NCBI GenBank assembly: GCA_023375785.1
Contig: SZWC01003890.1
Span: 62,001 to 126,000, forward strand
Direction: 5' to 3'
Source of the DNA: Penium margaritaceum
Taxonomy: Eukaryota; Streptophyta; Zygnematophyceae; Desmidiales; Peniaceae
DNA: 64,000 nucleotides
Shown here in pieces: positions 1 through 11,420 of this stretch. Numbering within the stretch: the stretch's first letter is position 1; each line of letters begins with the position of its first letter. Under the pieces are notes generated by a model, which had not been told where the DNA came from, ran no database searches, and was given only the letters and a program-made list of their open reading frames with translations. The position numbers and the translations under genes are program-made.

Positions 1-1690
1 GGATTGAACGACTCAAGGATTGCAAGTCAAATTTGGGGTTTACACGAGAGTTGAAGACTTCCCTTGATGAGCACTGCTTCTCGTGCACACAAATTTCAAA
101 GCTCCTCCATCGCCATTTTTAGCTATTGCAGTAGATGGGTTTTGACTCTCACAAGTTCCAATAACTTCTTGCACAGGTATTCGTTGATGCAGGCCTGTCG
201 GCCGGTGCCTCCCATCGTGCCAGGTGTCGATCTGGTGGACAACGGCGGGGACAAATGGTACGCCAAACCATAGGGATCTTTCGCTGGGCTAGAAGTTGGG
301 ATATTAGGTGCTGCCCTATTCACTGCGAAGGCTGCCGCTGCTTCCTGGTTTTCCTAGAGAGCGTCGTTGATTACGGGCTGTTGATTGTCCATGCCGGAGT
401 CTCTGCCGGTTACAAGTGCTTGTCACTGGGTGCGCTCGTTGTGTTCATTGCTGTCATTGTGAGGTCTGTAATTCTCTAAATGGTGGAGATACGGTGAAGA
501 CTTGTGAGAGTTTTTTACTTTGTACTTAATGTGCCGGCTACTCCTCTAGTGCTGCTACTTTATGATACCAAGTGTTACGCTAAGTGTAATCTGGTGGTTT
601 ACAGGAATGAGGCGCAAAGCAAGAAACAAATTGAGGATTTTGGAATAAGTTTTCTTAGCAGTACGTGTACATCAATGACAAGTGCCAACCATTTCATGCC
701 AAGCACATATGTACAATGGTGCGAATCACAGTGAGACATACATTGAGTCTTTGGTGCTTGAGCCAAGAGATGCATGCGATGTTCCATCATGAGTAATCAC
801 TTGGAGAAAAATTGCCAAGGAATTAGGAGGTTTTGAGCTGCAGATTTCTGAAAGTCTAGTGCAATCGAGAAGTTGACCGAACAGTATCAAAACATCCATG
901 TAGTTGCTGATACTTCTGTGGATCCTTCTGGAAAGTGGTCAAAGTTCCAGACTCTTTTGAAGCAAAAGACATGAGGCTGGGTTTTGTGGCCGAAATTTCC
1001 TTGGCTAATTGGCAAAAAAGTTCTGGGGTTGACACACGGTGGGTCATGAATGTAAGGACACAAATGCCCATTTGAAAATTTAGAAGACTCATGTACGTCT
1101 GGGACGTAACACACATGGATGAGGTGCAGAGCTGAATGTGATTGGAGGACTAGGGACAGTTGGATCATTTGTATTTTGTAGTAATCTTGATTCAATGATA
1201 AGTATCAAACATATCGAGGACGCACATTCAACACTGAGAAACACAATGAGACAAATGTTGGGTCTTGGGCGCTCTAGTTGAGTGACACGTGCAATGTGGC
1301 TTTGTGAATGCTCGCTTTGAGAAATTCTGCCGCAAAGTGGGTGGTTTTGATAATGACAAGGCGCGTCTTTACATGATTTGAGCACCTTCAAGAATCCCAC
1401 CAAAAAGTATCAAAACGTTGACACTGTTTGTGAGAATTCTATCGATCATTGTAGAAAGTGATCAAATGTGTAAGTACCTTCAGAATTGGAACATCGGAGG
1501 TCAGTGAAAGTGGCCATTATGCCTTCAGATGCTCGGCATAAGAATCATGAGGTTGATGTACGGTGGGCTATGAATGTAAAGACAGAAGTGCCTCATCGCA
1601 GAATGTAGAGACTCCCGTAAGACTAGGAGGTAGCACTCTCCCCTTTTGGTTGTAATGTCTTGGTGAATTGGCAGACATAGGCCGGTGACG
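1..1690. other. No recognised gene; diverged direct repeat
   Basis: No open frame here resembles a known protein. Two stretches share a diverged block: around 1022-1092 and 1551-1612 both contain a 'ggttga..tacggtggg..atgaatgtaa' pattern followed by 'agactc'. Agtatcaaaac also recurs near 884 and 1408. The spacing of about 525 bp suggests an old tandem duplication of a non-coding or decayed unit. The region lies just beyond the 3' side of a minus-strand gypsy remnant and could hold its decayed LTR, but I see no LTR ends. Confidence 0.3.
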
Positions 1691-3420
1691 CATGTAGTAA
1701 TCGTCAATCAGATGACCAATGTCTTGAAGGTTGTCGTAGGGCTCTCACTCGTGTGCACAACTTTGTAGCCATGCCACTTGATCAGACCCTTGGTTTTTTT
1801 TCACGACTTTCATGTCCGAGGAAACCTTCAGACACATACTATGTTTCCCCATCCACTTGGATTGGAGGTGGAGGTTGGATGTTTCTGTCTGGGAAGCTCT
1901 TGCTAGGATCCTGGTAGTGCTTGAACTTATTGATGTTGAAGAGTGGATAGTTTGCCATGCTTTCATGTAGGTAAAGGTGAGCGACAGCTGGGATTTGAAT
2001 TTTCTCAATCCAAAACAAGCGCAATCATGGAGGTTTGAGCTTTGCAAATTCTTGTCCACATTGCTCGATGTTTTCTTAGCTTAATAGTACCCGATTACTT
2101 ATGCTGAATACATCATTGCTGCGATGATGCTTTACTACTGGCATGCGTTTCTGCGAGGGTCTGGCATGTTTCCTCCTAGATACTAGATAAGTCCTGTCGG
2201 TGGATGTCAACAGCGGGAATATTGCTTTGGCCTTGTAGTCCTGCCAATGTGGTGGGAACGACCCCGGTCAGGATATAACCATCTGCGGTGGAAGTTGCCC
2301 AGTAGTGTGCGAGTTTGGCGGTAGGTAGTTTTGCTTCCCATTTAGTGCAATGGAACTCACATAAAGTATGGACGATTTGTTTGAGAGAAAGATTGGTCCA
2401 CTTGACTTGAATGTCGGTTTCAGAATGGAATTCTGTAAATAGCTAGATCCATATGCAGTAACGCGTCATCAGTTCGCACCAAAAATGACTAGAGAAGAGA
2501 CTGGCTCTATCATTGATGATGGCACTTGGCACTGTGTGCAGCCACAAAATCTGATTTCACTGTTGTGCTGTTCCTTCTCTAGTGACGATGGTCGTCATCA
2601 GGAACACATTATGATGTTTTGGAAAATCTGTCCACCACCACAAGGATGTCACCATATGCCTCCAGAGTGATAGGCAGGCCTGTCATGAAGTCCATGTTGA
2701 TTTTGACTCAGGACTCCACCTGAACAAGGAGTAGTTGGAGTAATCTTGGTGGCCTCATGAAACAATCTTTCTACTGCTGTCAAGTGGCGCATGCTTTCTA
2801 AAACATTACCACATTGTTGTGCATGTGGTCCCATGAGTAGATTTTTGCCGGCTTCTTGAGCATACTTTCCTCGCCAAAGTGTCCACCTGGACCAGTGTCG
2901 TGGAATTCATCCATTATCATCTGTCGTAGCTCCTCATTTGGTTGTGCGATGTTTCTGCAAGTAAAATTTCCTCAATAGTAGGGGTCTTCAAACAAAAACG
3001 TGGTTCTTTTGTAACAGCCAGACTCCTCGTAACCCTTTCCAAACAGCCTCCTGAGGTACAGGCGTCCTTTGAAAGAATTTTTTTAGTATATGCTATGAAT
3101 TCTGGTCTCTCACTTAGAGCATCCGATGGATTTGTTTTCCCAGGTTGGTACTCATCGTCGTAGTCAAAGTTAAACTCGAGGAACTCCGTCCATCAAGTTG
3201 TTCAATGACTCGGATTTTGATGAGTCTTCAGATGTTTGATTGCATGATGGTCGATGCAGACGAAACAATGTTGGCATTCTAGATAACAATGCCATGTCTT
3301 GTATGGATGCACGGCTGCAAATATGTAGTTTTCTCATGTACTGCATGGCTATGTTCCGGTTTGCATATTTTTTGTAATGTATAGTTTTTCATCGCCGCAA
3401 TCGCCAGCACAGTCATGTGG
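1690..3420 (-). mobile_element. Ty3/gypsy chromovirus-like remnant (RNase H, integrase, chromodomain)
   Basis: Fossil 3' half of a Ty3/gypsy pol read on the minus strand. In order from right to left: an RNase H end (around 3180-3400, with a 'DHHAIKHLKTHQN' type motif and a 'YQPGK' segment), the integrase zinc-binding region (about 2800-2900), the integrase core (about 2570-2680, 'VVVDRFSK'-like), the core's distal part (about 2330-2420, 'FHSETD' then 'TLCEFH'), and a terminal block near 1770-1860 resembling a chromodomain ('LIKWHGYK'). This order and the chromodomain-like tail point to the chromovirus branch. Homology is spread over all three frames with more than ten breaks, so the copy is old. 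No LTRs or target duplication were recognised. The RT core, protease and gag are not visible. Confidence 0.75.
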
Positions 3421-4124
3421 ATTTCAAAGCTAACATTCGAGTTCCTGTGGAATAACCTGTTATCCTGAATTGCGAGTTCCTCCTACAGGCCCTTGCATTG
3501 ATCACCCCAAGCATTTGCAGGCTGTGGCACTGATGAATTCAGCAATGCAAGTCCTTGCGTCAAATCCTGGAATGACCCCGGACTCCTTGGTCAGTTCAAC
3601 CATGAAAATAAGAGTTTTCATTAATCAACGCAACCCAGAAATGGAAGCTGGGCTCCTAAACATGATAAAGGTTGAAAAGAGTGGGGTGTTTCTACCTGCG
3701 CTTGAATTTGTGTTTAAGAGAGGAGGAAGCGGAAGCCCTCATCTACTTTGCATTGAACAATAAGGGGAAATTTGGGTCCGATACACACCATGCAAAAAAA
3801 ATTGAGACTTGAATATGATGTTCAATAACTTTTAAAACAGCACTCGGACAGCGATTGAAATTGCTGCCTACCTCAGTCCCTCATGGGGTCATCACTTCCT
3901 GAGGAGGTCGAGATTGATGAATGACTCCCTATTCTTTACCTTTCTTTACATTGCAAATCCCCTGTTAGGATTTGGGATTTTTTGTGTTTTGTACGGATGG
4001 AGCCTGCATTAAATGTGTACAATAAGAGCTCAAAATCCTACGAGGAGGGATTTCATGTTAAGAAAAAAGGAAAAGAAATGGTTCATTGCTTGATCACGGT
4101 CAAGAAGAAACTTACTTGGAGGGC
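3421..4124. other. Unassigned spacer
   Basis: A 97-codon open frame at 3470-3763 on the plus strand has no recognisable motif and no support beyond its length. I see no RNA gene, LTR or terminal repeat in this stretch. Confidence 0.25.
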
Positions 4125-5220
4125 TTTAGTACCAGGATGTTCAGTACTGCAATAATGGAGTACCGCAGTACCAGACTACCACAGTCAGTGGTAGCATAGC
4201 TTTCTGGCAGCTCAATTGCGAAACTTGTATCGCTAATGCAATCCGTACCATATTGGTAACATAATGTGGTATTTCACGAGTACTGTAATACAAAACATAC
4301 CATTGCCTAAAGGATGCATTCTACCATGGTAAACAATGAGTACCGTGGTACCCAATGGATAAGAGTTTGAAAACAAACAGATCCATACGGTTTTGTGAGA
4401 GGAATTCATCTCTTTACGTCCAAAACAATGGCGCATAAGAGAAAACATAAACTTCATGGAGATGATCATCTTTGAAAAAAAATGTAAAAAGAAAAATGGT
4501 AATCTGACTGGAAAAAAAAACCATGCCTAAAACAAAGTAGAATTGAGAGAAGATTAACAACAAATTGAACAATTCTCATACTTTTTCCAAATGCAGTATG
4601 CCTAAATTTCTAAATAGGTTCTCGCACCCACACCCAATGAATCCCACTTTTTATCTCCAACTTTGACTTGCTCCTCGTTGCAATGTTGACTTGCTTATGT
4701 GAAAACATACTTGGATGTTTAAGAAGCAACGCCCCCGAGTTGAGGGTCTCAACATATGAGGTCAATCTTCTTTCTTCAAAGAAGAAAGAAGAAAGAAGGC
4801 ACAGAATTTTGATTCTCAGGTCTCAACATATGAGGTCAATCTTCTTTCTTCAAAGTGATGGATTGTTCCAACGTGCATGACCCTGCCAAAATTTAACTTC
4901 TCCACTCGTAGAACATGATTCGCGATTGCCCAAAAAGTAATGCGTTAGTGGTACAATGGAGTTTTGATGTTTCATTGGAAACTGGTATCACGGTACAATA
5001 CCGCGGTGAGATAGAGGGGTACCTTGATAGGTTAGTTCCAATACTGTACCAGTAGCATACAAAAAACACTGAACCACGGTACTTGCGATACCCCAGTACA
5101 CAATCGTAGTAAACCGTAGTACCGATAACACCGCCATCAGCCCTATACTCTGGTAAAAACAATTCGGTAGGAAAATCCATGCGGTTGAGAATGTAACCAG
5201 CATTCAAGCCCTGGCCCAGC
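4125..5220. repeat. GTACC/GGTAC-word-rich tract
   Basis: Short words of the type agtacc, ggtac and taccgcggta recur roughly twenty times, in both orientations, in two blocks (about 4125-4360 and 4940-5150) around a quieter centre. Examples are 'gagtaccgcagtaccag' near 4170, 'gagtaccgtggtaccc' near 4330, 'ataccgcggtgag' near 5000 and 'accacggtact' near 5075. This could be a decayed satellite or the ends of an unidentified inverted-repeat element. I cannot define clean ends. No coding sequence is apparent. Confidence 0.35.
4745..4855. repeat. 37-bp direct repeat pair
   Basis: The same 37-bp sequence, beginning ggtctcaacatatgaggtca, occurs at 4745-4781 and 4819-4855, separated by a purine-rich 'gaagaaagaagaaagaagg' tract. 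The copies look identical, so this is probably a recent slippage or microhomology duplication. Confidence 0.8.
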
Positions 5221-5251
5221 TTACATTAAGAGTCTAGGTTTGTACAATTGT

Positions 5252-6062
5252 GCGGGCCCTGCTAGGTCCCTTTTAATGCATGGGGAGGCTCAGATCCCCA
5301 TGCAAACTGTGCACAAACCCCCTCAAAATAGTCATAAACTCTTGACACATGGGTTTGTAACTATTGTGTCAAAATAATGACACTCCAATGCAACATACAT
5401 GTGACACCGCTTTGATGTCACCTCAAAAGTGTTGAAACCGGTAAAACAGGAAAAAATGTTTTCAAAACTCGACTTCCTCGTCTACTTAAAATTCAGAAAC
5501 AAGTGCAGCATATCTTAACAATGTCCTTTTCTACTATGGTTTCTATGAATCGTATTGCTCTCAAAACCAGTACCATTGAAATACCTTGTTTTGATATTTA
5601 AATGACACATGCCCTGTCCCCGAGGGTTAAAGCATTTGCCCAGTCTATGAGACGTAAATCAGGGAATTCATGGTTAATCACCGTGAATTCATGCACTCAA
5701 CTTCTGGTGTATTAAAATGTGTATTCCTATGTGAAAAACATTTTTCAAAAGGGTTACTACATGAGATACCCAAATAGTAAAAACATAAAACTAATTTGCC
5801 TGTCGTCCGGCAAAAAAACACCTAACTACCCATCGGCCGCCGTTACCGCCATGCCAGTAACAAAGAAAACAGAATAAAATTCATGGCAAGGCCATATGCC
5901 ATGTGCTGCCGATGCATGGCATGCGGCACCCCCCGCTAGCATCATAAACCCTTCGTTGAAGGGTTTGTGATACTAGCGGGGGGAGGTTTGTTTAGATTTT
6001 AAGGGGAGTTCAAGACCCCTCATGCATTGAAAGGGAACATGCTGGGCCCCGCTGCTGGGCCC
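5252..6062. mobile_element. MITE-like foldback element with long imperfect terminal inverted repeats
   Basis: The left end (from 5252, 'gcgggccctgctaggtccc' then 'aatgcatgggg') is matched in inverted orientation by the right end ('ttgaaagggaacatgctg' then 'ggccccgc', ending near 6053-6066). Similarity runs inwards for about 100 bp at perhaps 70% identity. Both terminal repeats include a small hairpin with 'aaac(c/t)ctt' facing 'a(g)gggttt'. There is no open frame of substance inside. These features suit a non-autonomous foldback or MITE-type DNA transposon of about 0.8 kb. No target duplication could be fixed because the right end carries a short tandem of 'gctgggcccc'. The family is not recognised. 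Confidence 0.5.
5929..5983. repeat. 25-bp-arm hairpin inside the right terminal repeat
   Basis: Arm 5929-5953 (cccccc gctagcatcat...) pairs with 5959-5983 across a 5-nt loop, with two mismatches in 25. The left terminal repeat of the same element holds a weaker version near 5328-5365, so the hairpin is part of the terminal design. Confidence 0.7.
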
Positions 6063-6334
6063 CGCTACCGCAGAGCCCAGCAGGAGCCCACGCAGGAATG
6101 AAACCCTAAAACCCGGAATGTAATTTGGGGTAGGGTTTGACTGCGGTTTGTGTGTTGAGAGAATAGGTTTGCGTGTAAAAAAAAGTCAAAAACAAAAGAA
6201 GGGCGTTTTTGCTTGATTGCAAGGGAGCGATGACCCCATGCGGTTTTCTTTCTTTCTTGCCCGTCGACGCATGCCACGAGCGAGCCTGACTTTTGGCTGG
6301 GATTTTTGAGTTTCTATGTTCTATGTACTTCTTG

Positions 6335-7113
6335 TTGAAAAATTGCCCCTCCGCATGCCCAAGTGCGGCGCCGGGAGGCGCTGACGAGCCGCCAGAAAAT
6401 GGAAACTCCGCTCCGGCGGATCTGGCGACTCGACATTTGCTCGGATCCTCAAATGCAGGATTGCCCCTGAAAGTTGATGAGTTGCTGAATCCGGTGAAAG
6501 TTGTTTCGCCGGAATCGGACAAGTATCGAGGGAGATATGGCTTTCAAACTTTGGGGTATGCGCAGCGGCTCTGGGAGCCGGCTGCGACTCGAAATCCGGT
6601 CGATAATCGACCGGACCGAGTAACAAAAATACCATGTGGAGAAAATGCTCCGACAGGCCTGCCGAGGCGTCCGGTGGATGATCCGCCTGATCAGGTGGAT
6701 CATCCACCGGATCCAGTAGTGCAGGTTGTTACTGAGGGACTTAGCCAAAATCCTGGCTCGGCGTCCGAAACTCAGTAGTACGTTTTGTTACTCGGGGACT
6801 TNGACATGCGCCTTGGGAAAGGCGCTTCGCACGTGAATGAAGGCGCCACGGCGAGTGGCGGCGTCAGGCTTCTGTGGTGGGTGAGACCTGCACTTCGGCA
6901 AGCAGAACTTGAGCTACGCTTGGCCGAATCGCGCACGCTTTGGTGCGCTGGAAAGCTCATGAATAGCCCTATAAATGTTGTGATCATGTCCATGTTAAAA
7001 AACGAACGCAAAACGACGTTATTCCCTTCACAAACTGACTGTCTCTAAATTCCTGCTCACATAGCGTGAGGCGACCAGAAAGCTCACGCTCAGTCTCAGA
7101 TTCGCCCAAAACA
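6335..7113. repeat. Hairpin-rich dispersed repeat, copy 1
   Basis: This block is strongly similar to 37114-38026. Both begin 'gttgaaaaattgcccc' and end after a 'gcgtgaggcgacc..ctcacgc' inverted repeat. It contains several conserved short palindromes, for example ccggtcgataatcgaccgg (6596-6614) and a cgcagc..gctgcg stem just upstream. The single N at 6802 stands where the other copy has about 130 more bases, so this copy is longer in reality. No open frame is shared between the copies in a way that suggests coding. The class is unknown. Confidence 0.75.
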
Positions 7114-8574
7114 GTAGACGTGAACCACTAGAGACGATCAGAAAAACGTCGGGACCGCACCTCGCGGATCTCACCCTGACACTACTTTCTACTAAAACTC
7201 CATGTTCTGGGCAGATGAGAGTCACACTTTGCGTTTCATGGGTATCTGAGCTAGTTGGCCCCTTTTTTTTTGCCGGTGCTGGACGGATGAGAGTCACACT
7301 TTGCATTTTATGGGTATCTGAGGTATTTGGATCTTTTGAAAAAAATCAACATGAAATCATGTCACTAGGGTCCAGATATGCATTCCTTATGTAAGGTGCT
7401 AGTTATCATGGATTCTATGTACTATGTACTACTTTTTGCTAAAACTCCATGTTCACTAATGTGTTCAATTTCCAATGCACTTGTTAATGCACTGTTTCAG
7501 GGGTGAGGTGATTGGTCATGTATGGTAGAATGGCGTCAAAAGCTTACTACACATGTTTTCCCATCTACGTCACTCTTGGGGAAATTTTCATCAACGACTT
7601 GAGCAGGGAGACTCAAAGATTTTGCGTCTCCAGAGGCCCTTTTTTTTTTTACCTAACCCCCTCATTCTGGAGTCCAAAAAAAGGGGGTAACACCTCCAGC
7701 TCATGCGTTTGCATGAGTTTTCCGCGTAAAAAACTTGAAGTTCACACAAAACAAATTTCAGTTGTGTTTTTCACAATTGAGTGAAGTTGTTGCGTGTGAG
7801 GAACACTGGAAAACTTCATTCCAATGAAACTTCTCTCACTCATGTACTCTTTTGCTCTCTCTCCTGGTCTTGCTCATGCTGTGAGACAAGAACAGGAGAG
7901 CGAGGACGATGACTCAAGGCCATTGGCCTTGAGCACAGATGTCACACAGCCTCTTGGTCACCAATTGAGCAGCCGATTTGATTGCCCACTAACGGCTAGC
8001 TGGCTGGTGACTGGCCGGTTGCCTGACCTGCTACCGGCCATTTTGCTGGCCGGCTGCCAGATGGCCAGTGGCCAGTGAATGGCTGGCCACCGGCCATTCC
8101 TCTCTTTGGGAAGGGTTGGTTACCAACCATATTGTTGTTTTTTTTTAGTGAGAGGACCAAACTGGCCCTCTTGCTACATTCTTCCCACTCGTTATGAACT
8201 GCCCCAGATCATGACCAACAAGTAGGAGGGATAGATAGTGAGGTATTCAATAATTACTAATTTTTAACACTAGCTAGATATAAACACGAGCACAAAACTT
8301 TGACCTAAACTATTGTGTTTCGGCCGGCAAAGCTAGTAGTCTCTCCCATTCAGGCTGGAGTATGCGCATGGCAACCATGTTGGATGTGGACAATATCTTA
8401 TGGTCACTTTTCCATGAATGGTTTCCGGCAAACTATCGTTCACGATTTTCGTGTTCAGGTGGTGCCCCCTACAACACATTGAACTGCACAAGCTGCCAAA
8501 TTGCTCTTGGTACTCGTTGACCACCCTGTGAGGAGGCAAGGTTTAGGCTCCCATGAGATACGTTCAGGCCTACA
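7114..8574. other. Unassigned spacer with short direct repeats
   Basis: Two roughly 45-bp direct repeats (7214-7258 and 7287-7331, starting gatgagagtcacactttgc) lie either side of a T-rich tract, and 'ctaaaactccatgttc' recurs near 7190 and 7440. Around 7985-8095 the sequence is enriched in ctggcc/ggccgg words. A small frame at 7824-8078 starts with a hydrophobic stretch resembling a signal peptide but nothing else supports it as a gene. Confidence 0.35.
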
Positions 8575-9234
8575 GCCAGCCCATTGAACAAGGTATGTGA
8601 GGCAGAGAGGCTGTGAAACCGAAAACCTCACAAAGGTTTTTACACCTTCTTCCTTTGCAGGCATGTGTCATGCACCCCAGACTTGCTGATACATACATTT
8701 CACCTTCAAGAGCACTAGCATCTTTGCATTACATATCAAGAAGAGCTCAATTCGTCAACGTACAGGAGAGCATCAAGAATGGGTGAGTTGATCAACATGC
8801 AAGACAAGTCCTTTTCTAGCTGTCTGTCTAGTCCTCGAACTCAAAAGAACATTCCTGAGAAGCGGCCTGACCCTGCCACATCACCAATAGACTTGCGCTG
8901 TGGGCTTGACACGTAAGCATCCTAGTTACAAGGTGACAGAACCACTATGTAGCTTCCAAGAAGCTACAGACATTCCTTGGAAGGTTCCATTACAACTGAA
9001 ATGTGCATGGGGCCAGGATCGAACTCATGATCTCTTGTTTGGCCAAATCAACAAGAAGGCCGAGTGAACCATTCACCGACATTTTGTACTCACAGATCAT
9101 ATCTCACATGGAACAAATCATACTTGAGCCAACCTACAACGGATCCATGGGTCATACCTCCACAAGGGACAGAGATCAGGATCAGATTCCTGATCCTTCC
9201 TACAACACTAAAGAAGGGGCAAACATATTCAACA
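8575..9234 (-). repeat. 3' LTR of element B
   Basis: The right end is 'aaacatattcaaca' at 9221-9234, matching the end of B's other LTR and of element D's LTRs. The left end is poorly conserved and placed by alignment to 19919. Internal landmarks shared with D are the 'cacaaaggtttttacacc' block near 8627 and a tRNA-like stretch near 9003-9082. Confidence 0.7.
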
Positions 9235-10743
9235 AATCACTCCTTTGCACCTTACAACAGTTACCATCTTCATTCTTCATCACTTGCATTGACCATGCCA
9301 ATACCTTGCCTGCCAGCCTGGTGGAAATCCTTTTCCTGTGGCTTCGTAAGCATGTCAGTCCCGTTTAGCTTGGTACCGACATACTCGAACTCCCTTGCCT
9401 CCTTTTAGACCAAGTCCCTAGCATAGTGTTAGCAGATTTCGATGTGCTTTTTGTGCCTAGACAGGAATGGGTTCCTGGACATGTCAATTACGCTCATGTT
9501 GTCAATCTCGATGACTGTTTCCGTTGCCTGTAGTGTCGTTTTCTCATATAGCAAGTTGTGTAAGCACTACATCTCTTTACAAACCTCAGCCGAGGCAATG
9601 TACTCAGATTCAGCTGTTGACAGAGAGACACATTCCTACTTGCGACTCACCCAACTGACACCACCTCCATTCAGGATAAACACGAAGCCGGAAGTGGATT
9701 TTCCGCCGTCGATATTGCCTGCCAAATCAGCGTCCGTGTAGCACATAAGATGGAGTGACACTGATCTAGAGAGACCTCCAAAGTGGAGCCCCACATGCCG
9801 CATCCCCTTAAGGTAGAAAAAGATGCACTTCACAGCCTGCAAGTGCAGTGGACCACGATTGGCCATGAACCGGCTCACCTGCTCAATAGCATGGGCTAAA
9901 TCTGATCGGGTAGCGACCATGGCATACATCAGACTGCCCACTGCTGACTGAAATGGGATGAACAGCATCTCAGTTTTCTCTTCTTTGTTCGATGGGGAAA
10001 TGCAGGTAGAGTGTACTGTCAAGCTTGTAATCTGCCATGTCGTATCGTTTGGAGATGCAGTCGATATAATTTGCCTGGTTCAGGCTGATGGTGCTTGCTG
10101 CTCTGTCATGATTGATGGAGATTCCAATGGAGAAGTTGAGAGGACCGATGTCCTTCTTCTGGACTCTGCTGCTCCACTTGCCCTTGAGATCGTATAGCAG
10201 CCGCATTGAAGTACAGCATGGAATCAGGTGATTGACATACAAGGCGGCCAACATAGTCCCTTTGTCACTCTCATTTACGTACATGTTTTCGTCATTGTCA
10301 CAATGCATGAAGGAATCCTTAGCCATGAGTGTATCCAATTCCTGGTATGAAAGTCTTGGGGCTTGTTTAATCCCAAAGGGCGCCTTCACCAATCTGCACA
10401 ACCTTCTTTTGCGAGCATTGACCCCCTCTGGATCCTCCAGTGGCACCCTCTTGTCAAGTTTCTCGCAAAAAAATGTTGTCTTTGTCAATGCGCCGGATAG
10501 CAACGGTCTAGAAAACGGGTCCCAACATGGGAGGCCGCCAACCGCTCTTGGTATTGCAACCAAGATAACATATCACCCTCAAACGAGGGATCCACACTTT
10601 AGGTTCGTTTGGTTCGCAACCTCACGAAGTCCGCATGTTGGTCTTTAGTGTCTACCTTTGGTTGGACACTCTGTGAGGAGTCTCAAAGGCAAGAACTGTA
10701 AATGGATGCATGCAAGGTANCAAGTTTCTCGCAAAAAAATGTT
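9235..10743 (-). pseudogene. Element B: RNase H and distal RT part of pol
   Basis: Minus-strand copia pol remnant. The RNase H portion (about 9640-10020) shows 'CYTDADLAGNIDGGKSTSGF', the distal RT portion (about 9970-10450) resembles the segment around the 'YVNHL' site, a variant of the usual YVDD catalytic box. A polypurine tract (seen as 'cactcctttgcacc' on the plus strand, 9237-9250) sits beside the 3' LTR. The reading continues on the far side of element A. Broken, with several breaks. Confidence 0.75.
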
Positions 10744-10985
10744 GTCTTTGTCAATGCGCCGGATAGCAACGGTCTAGAAAACGGGTCCCAACATGGGAGG
10801 CCGCCAACCGCTCTTGGTATTGCAACCAAGATAACATATCACCCTCAAACGAGGGATCCACACTTTAGGTTCGTTTGGTTCGCAACCTCACGAAGTCCGC
10901 ATGTTGGTCTTTAGTGTCTACCTTTGGTTGGACACTCTGTGAGGAGTCTCAAAGGCAAGAACTGTAAACGGATGCATGTAAGGTA
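10455..10985. other. Assembly join with duplicated flank at N 10720
   Basis: The 265 bp before the single N (10455-10719) recur almost unchanged right after it (10721-10985), with only about two or three differences. The duplicated block spans the junction of element B and the LTR of element A, so a biological duplication would have to copy both. An unmerged contig overlap, perhaps of two haplotypes, is the simpler reading. The left LTR of element A is therefore best taken as 10749-11402. Confidence 0.85.
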
Positions 10986-11402
10986 CGGGCTTTTATACTT
11001 GCAGAGCTTTGCTAAAGCTGCTGCTTGTAGTGGCTCCACTAGAGCCAACCTCAACCTACATTCCTACTTGGCGCGTCCTTAGACCGCCAAGTGTCATCCT
11101 CAAGGCAGGCTCTAGTAAGTTTCCTAGAAGCTTCCTTTCCCAGTTTTGGCCACAAAGAAAATTGCGACCGTCGCGGGGTTTGAACCCGCGACCTCTCGTT
11201 TGAGACTCCGGTGCCTAATCAACCAAGCCAAAAAGGTATGGTTCCTATGATGAGCCACAGGGGACATACCCATTTATAGGCAGTGCATTCCTGGCCCATC
11301 TCAGAACAGACCAAGGGGACATACTCCATAGAGCAGTGCATGCCTTGTCTGTATGTGTAGCTAGCAAGCTAGGCAGTGGACAAGGTGCATACTATTTCAA
11401 CA
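10749..11402 (-). repeat. 3' LTR of element A
   Basis: 654 bp; on the minus strand it runs TGTTGAAATAG... to ...CGCATTGACA, with TG/CA ends. It is flanked on the right by a polypurine tract. The tRNA-like stretch lies at 11165-11236. Its distal end ('tgtcaatgcg', 'actagaaaacggg'-type) resembles the equivalent end of the LTRs of elements C and E, which indicates a common origin. Confidence 0.9.
11165..11236 (-). promoter_or_regulatory. tRNA-like stretch in the LTR of A (3' copy)
   Basis: On the minus strand: an A-box-like TGGCTTGGTTGATTAGGC, then AGAGGTC, then GCGGGTTCAAACCCCGC. The last is a complete T-arm with a 5-bp stem, a TTCAAAC loop and a good B box. The anticodon arm does not form a standard 5-bp stem, so this is not a normal tRNA gene. 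It lies about 165-240 bp from the LTR start, inside U3. A role as a Pol III promoter is inference. Confidence 0.6.
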
Positions 11403-11420
11403 AATCTCTCCCTTGCACCT
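11403..11420 (-). promoter_or_regulatory. Polypurine tract of element A
   Basis: On the minus strand GGTGCAAGGGAGAGATT abuts the first base of the 3' LTR. The same aagg(g/c)agaga motif sits beside the 3' LTRs of elements B, C, D and E. It is the expected plus-strand primer site. Confidence 0.8.

Noticed and set aside
3470-3763. 97-codon plus-strand frame
   Set aside because: No recognisable domain; adjacent to a decayed gypsy on the other strand.
7824-8078. 84-codon frame with a signal-peptide-like start
   Set aside because: The remainder is encoded by a ctggcc-rich low-complexity stretch; no upstream or downstream gene context.
11165-11236. A free-standing tRNA gene
   Set aside because: The T-arm is perfect but the anticodon arm and acceptor ends do not form standard stems, and the same sequence recurs in the partner LTR. 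Kept as a tRNA-like part of the LTR instead.
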